The notes under the pieces: generated by a model | Databases searched by the model: none | Seen by the model: the letters and a program-made list of their open reading frames with translations, nothing else | What the model was told of the DNA's origin: nothing | Position numbers and translations under genes: made by a program | Shown here: positions 5,174 to 6,573 of the stretch, in pieces | How positions within the stretch are numbered: the stretch's first letter is position 1 | Layout: the number at the start of each line of letters is the position of its first letter | From: Planctomycetota bacterium | GTDB lineage: Bacteria > Planctomycetota > UBA11346 | Reading direction: 5' to 3' | NCBI GenBank assembly: GCA_013816415.1 | Contig: JACDEN010000154.1 | Location: 1-6,573 of the forward strand | DNA length: 6,573 nt

Positions 5174-6573
5174 CAGTGCACTCCTGGATGATCGTGATGG
5201 AGCCGGTACAGCCGTCGCGCGACCCACAGGGAGTCCCCGGCGTGCACGGCGGTGATGAGCAGCCATTGGTTCTTGTCCGTCGGATCGTGGACCGGGATAT
5301 CCTCCCAGGTCGAGCCGCCCGCGGGCGAGGTGCGCGAACACAGCGCGAACCACCCGGTCTGCACATGGCACGACAGCGGCTGGATCCACTGCTGGTTCCC
5401 TTCCCATTGCTGATGGACCTGCTGGTGGCCCGACAGCGTCTCGATCTGTCCCAGCACGCTGGTCAGCTGGCCGCCCTGGAAGTAGCCGACGAAGCCATCG
5501 GCATCGCCGCCGACGAGCTCAGACGCTGCTGCCGCGACGTGCGAAGGATCCGTGAAATCGCGGCTGATCTTCAGCGGCATGTCGGCTGGCGCCGAGAACG
5601 AGAGAGAACGCCGCAGCCGCGGATCCCACTGTCCGACCGCCTGGGTGACCCGGTACGATCCCGGGACCGCGCCATCGTAGGTGGGGGTGGAGTTGACCTC
5701 GCTGGTCTGCTGCTGCCGATAGCGCTGATACGAGTAGGGATTGGAGCCGCCCTGCCCGGTGCGGTTGAGGTCGGCCCACAAGCCGTCGTGGATGTCGGAG
5801 GCGAGGTCGGTGCTGTTTCCGGTGAAGACCAGTTCGATGCGTTCGTCGCGCAGCACCGCGCCCTCCGACCCGAAATCAACGATCTCGAGGTGCTGCCGGT
5901 GATCGGCGCCTCCGAGGTAGTGACGCGACATCCGCACCATGAACACGGTGAAGGAGATCGCGACCAGCGGGAAGACGATCCAGGTGAAGCGGCGGGCGCG
6001 CAGCCAGCCGAGCACCAGCCAGTCGCCCGGGCCGATGATCAGGATGAAGACCACGAAGGTGATCAGCACGATGCTGAACGGGATGATCGCGATCTGGCTC
6101 GGCATCAGCACATTCGTCATCGGCCCGTTGATCGACAGATCGTGATGCGCGAAGCTCACCGTGCGGTCGTATTGATCATAGGTGTTCTGGGCATTCGTGC
6201 TGTGCGTCTGCTCGAGCAGTGCGCGGTTCCACGCGCCGTTCGCGACCATCTCGGCGGCCTGATCGCAGCGAATGTTCCACAGGTGGACCGGCAGCTGCCT
6301 CCACGCGTCGCCGGCATCCAGGGCCTGCGCCAAGGGCGCGACCGCCAGGCGCCCCAATCCAGCGTACAGCAGCGACGGGTGTTCGCCCGCAGCCGCCAGT
6401 CCCTGATGCGCGTCGCGCACTGGTGCAGGAGCGCCTCCCTCCTGCGCGGCGCGTGCGATCAGCGCGAAGGCCTGGTCCGGCACCGGCCCTTCGGTGAGGA
6501 GCAGCAGCGATCCGCCGGCGCGCAGCCAGCGCTCGAGCGCAGCCAGCTGGCGGTCCTTCAAGCGCGCGAGCAC
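5173..6573 (-). CDS. Membrane protein of an ABC-2 exporter operon, 5' truncated by the window edge
   Basis: These are the last 466 residues of a larger protein; the coding frame is open to the window edge. The GTG at 6573 is probably an internal valine, because the sequence starts mid-domain with ALERWLRAGGSLLLLTEGP (12-30), which resembles the core strand of glutamine-amidotransferase-like or DUF4350-like domains. Two transmembrane helices follow, about 159-180 and 196-214, joined by GPGDWLVLGWLRARRFTW. After them comes a ~250-residue soluble domain (215-466) that I do not recognise. It is rich in Gln and aromatic residues (QRYRQQQ near 283-289, GHQQVHQQWEGNQQW 382-396) and has three Cys in the visible part (103, 402, 412). 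I recall similar GG-L-TM-TM proteins beside ABC-2 transporter genes, so an accessory role in the same export system is likely, but this is inference from position. The stop TGA overlaps the ATPase A start by one base, so the two are co-expressed. Confidence 0.88.
   Translation of the reverse strand: MLARLKDRQLAALERWLRAGGSLLLLTEGPVPDQAFALIARAAQEGGAPAPVRDAHQGLAAAGEHPSLLYAGLGRLAVAPLAQALDAGDAWRQLPVHLWNIRCDQAAEMVANGAWNRALLEQTHSTNAQNTYDQYDRTVSFAHHDLSINGPMTNVLMPSQIAIIPFSIVLITFVVFILIIGPGDWLVLGWLRARRFTWIVFPLVAISFTVFMVRMSRHYLGGADHRQHLEIVDFGSEGAVLRDERIELVFTGNSTDLASDIHDGLWADLNRTGQGGSNPYSYQRYRQQQTSEVNSTPTYDGAVPGSYRVTQAVGQWDPRLRRSLSFSAPADMPLKISRDFTDPSHVAAAASELVGGDADGFVGYFQGGQLTSVLGQIETLSGHQQVHQQWEGNQQWIQPLSCHVQTGWFALCSRTSPAGGSTWEDIPVHDPTDKNQWLLITAVHAGDSLWVARRLYRLHHDHPGVH
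5181..5185 (-). promoter_or_regulatory. Ribosome binding site of ATPase A
   Basis: AGGAG on the minus strand lies 7 bases before the ATG at 5173-5171. It is the best Shine-Dalgarno match in the window and fixes the ATPase A start. It sits inside the last codons of the preceding gene. Confidence 0.8.

Noticed and set aside
4245..5366. Long N-terminal extension of permease A in the same frame
   Set aside because: This part overlaps the whole of ATPase A in another frame and reads as Arg/Gly/Ala-rich sequence; the permease begins at 4244 or 4205.
6571..6573. GTG at the right edge as the true start of the membrane protein
   Set aside because: The sequence begins in the middle of what looks like a folded domain, with no signal or anchor before it and no room to see a ribosome binding site; truncation by the window is more likely.

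Overview
The window is one unbroken, tightly packed gene run, all on the minus strand, so it reads from position 6573 down to position 1. In transcription order it holds: (1) the C-terminal 466 residues of a large membrane-anchored protein of unknown function; (2) an ABC ATPase of the ABC-2 exporter type; (3) a long ABC-2-type permease; (4) a 71-residue mini-permease; (5) a second long ABC-2-type permease; (6) the start of a second ABC ATPase that runs off the left edge. All five gene junctions overlap by 1 to 8 bases (about 4 at the permease A start if GTG is used), so no intergenic space is left for an internal promoter or terminator. No RNA gene, IS element, CRISPR array or attachment site is visible. 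The operon promoter must lie beyond position 6573 and any terminator beyond position 1.

The sequence is GC-rich, roughly 60 percent or more by eye. The permeases, with their N-terminal motif of the PLLGKELLE..RRRTY type, and the associated membrane protein look to me like those of Planctomycetota, perhaps Phycisphaerae-like. This is an impression from memory and only a weak taxonomic call.

Functionally this looks like one or two ABC-2-type exporters made together: ATPase A, permease A, a remnant or mini-permease, permease B and ATPase B, preceded by a membrane protein with a large soluble C-terminal domain. The permeases are paralogues, and each carries two copies of the ABC-2 core motif (GER/EK...TLDVLLTTPISP-like). 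The substrate cannot be read from the sequence.

Two things stand out. First, ATPase B is a chimera. Its first ~180 residues are ABC-2-exporter type and closely match ATPase A, but from the Walker B motif to the window edge (about the first 120 bases) it reads as LivF, the branched-chain amino acid importer ATPase. This is either an assembly join at the conserved Walker B sequence or a real recombinant; the short tail at a sequence edge makes an artefact the more likely reading. Second, the 71-residue gene looks like a permease from which nearly everything between the N-terminal motif and the last membrane helix has been removed in frame. It keeps a ribosome binding site and coupled overlaps on both sides.
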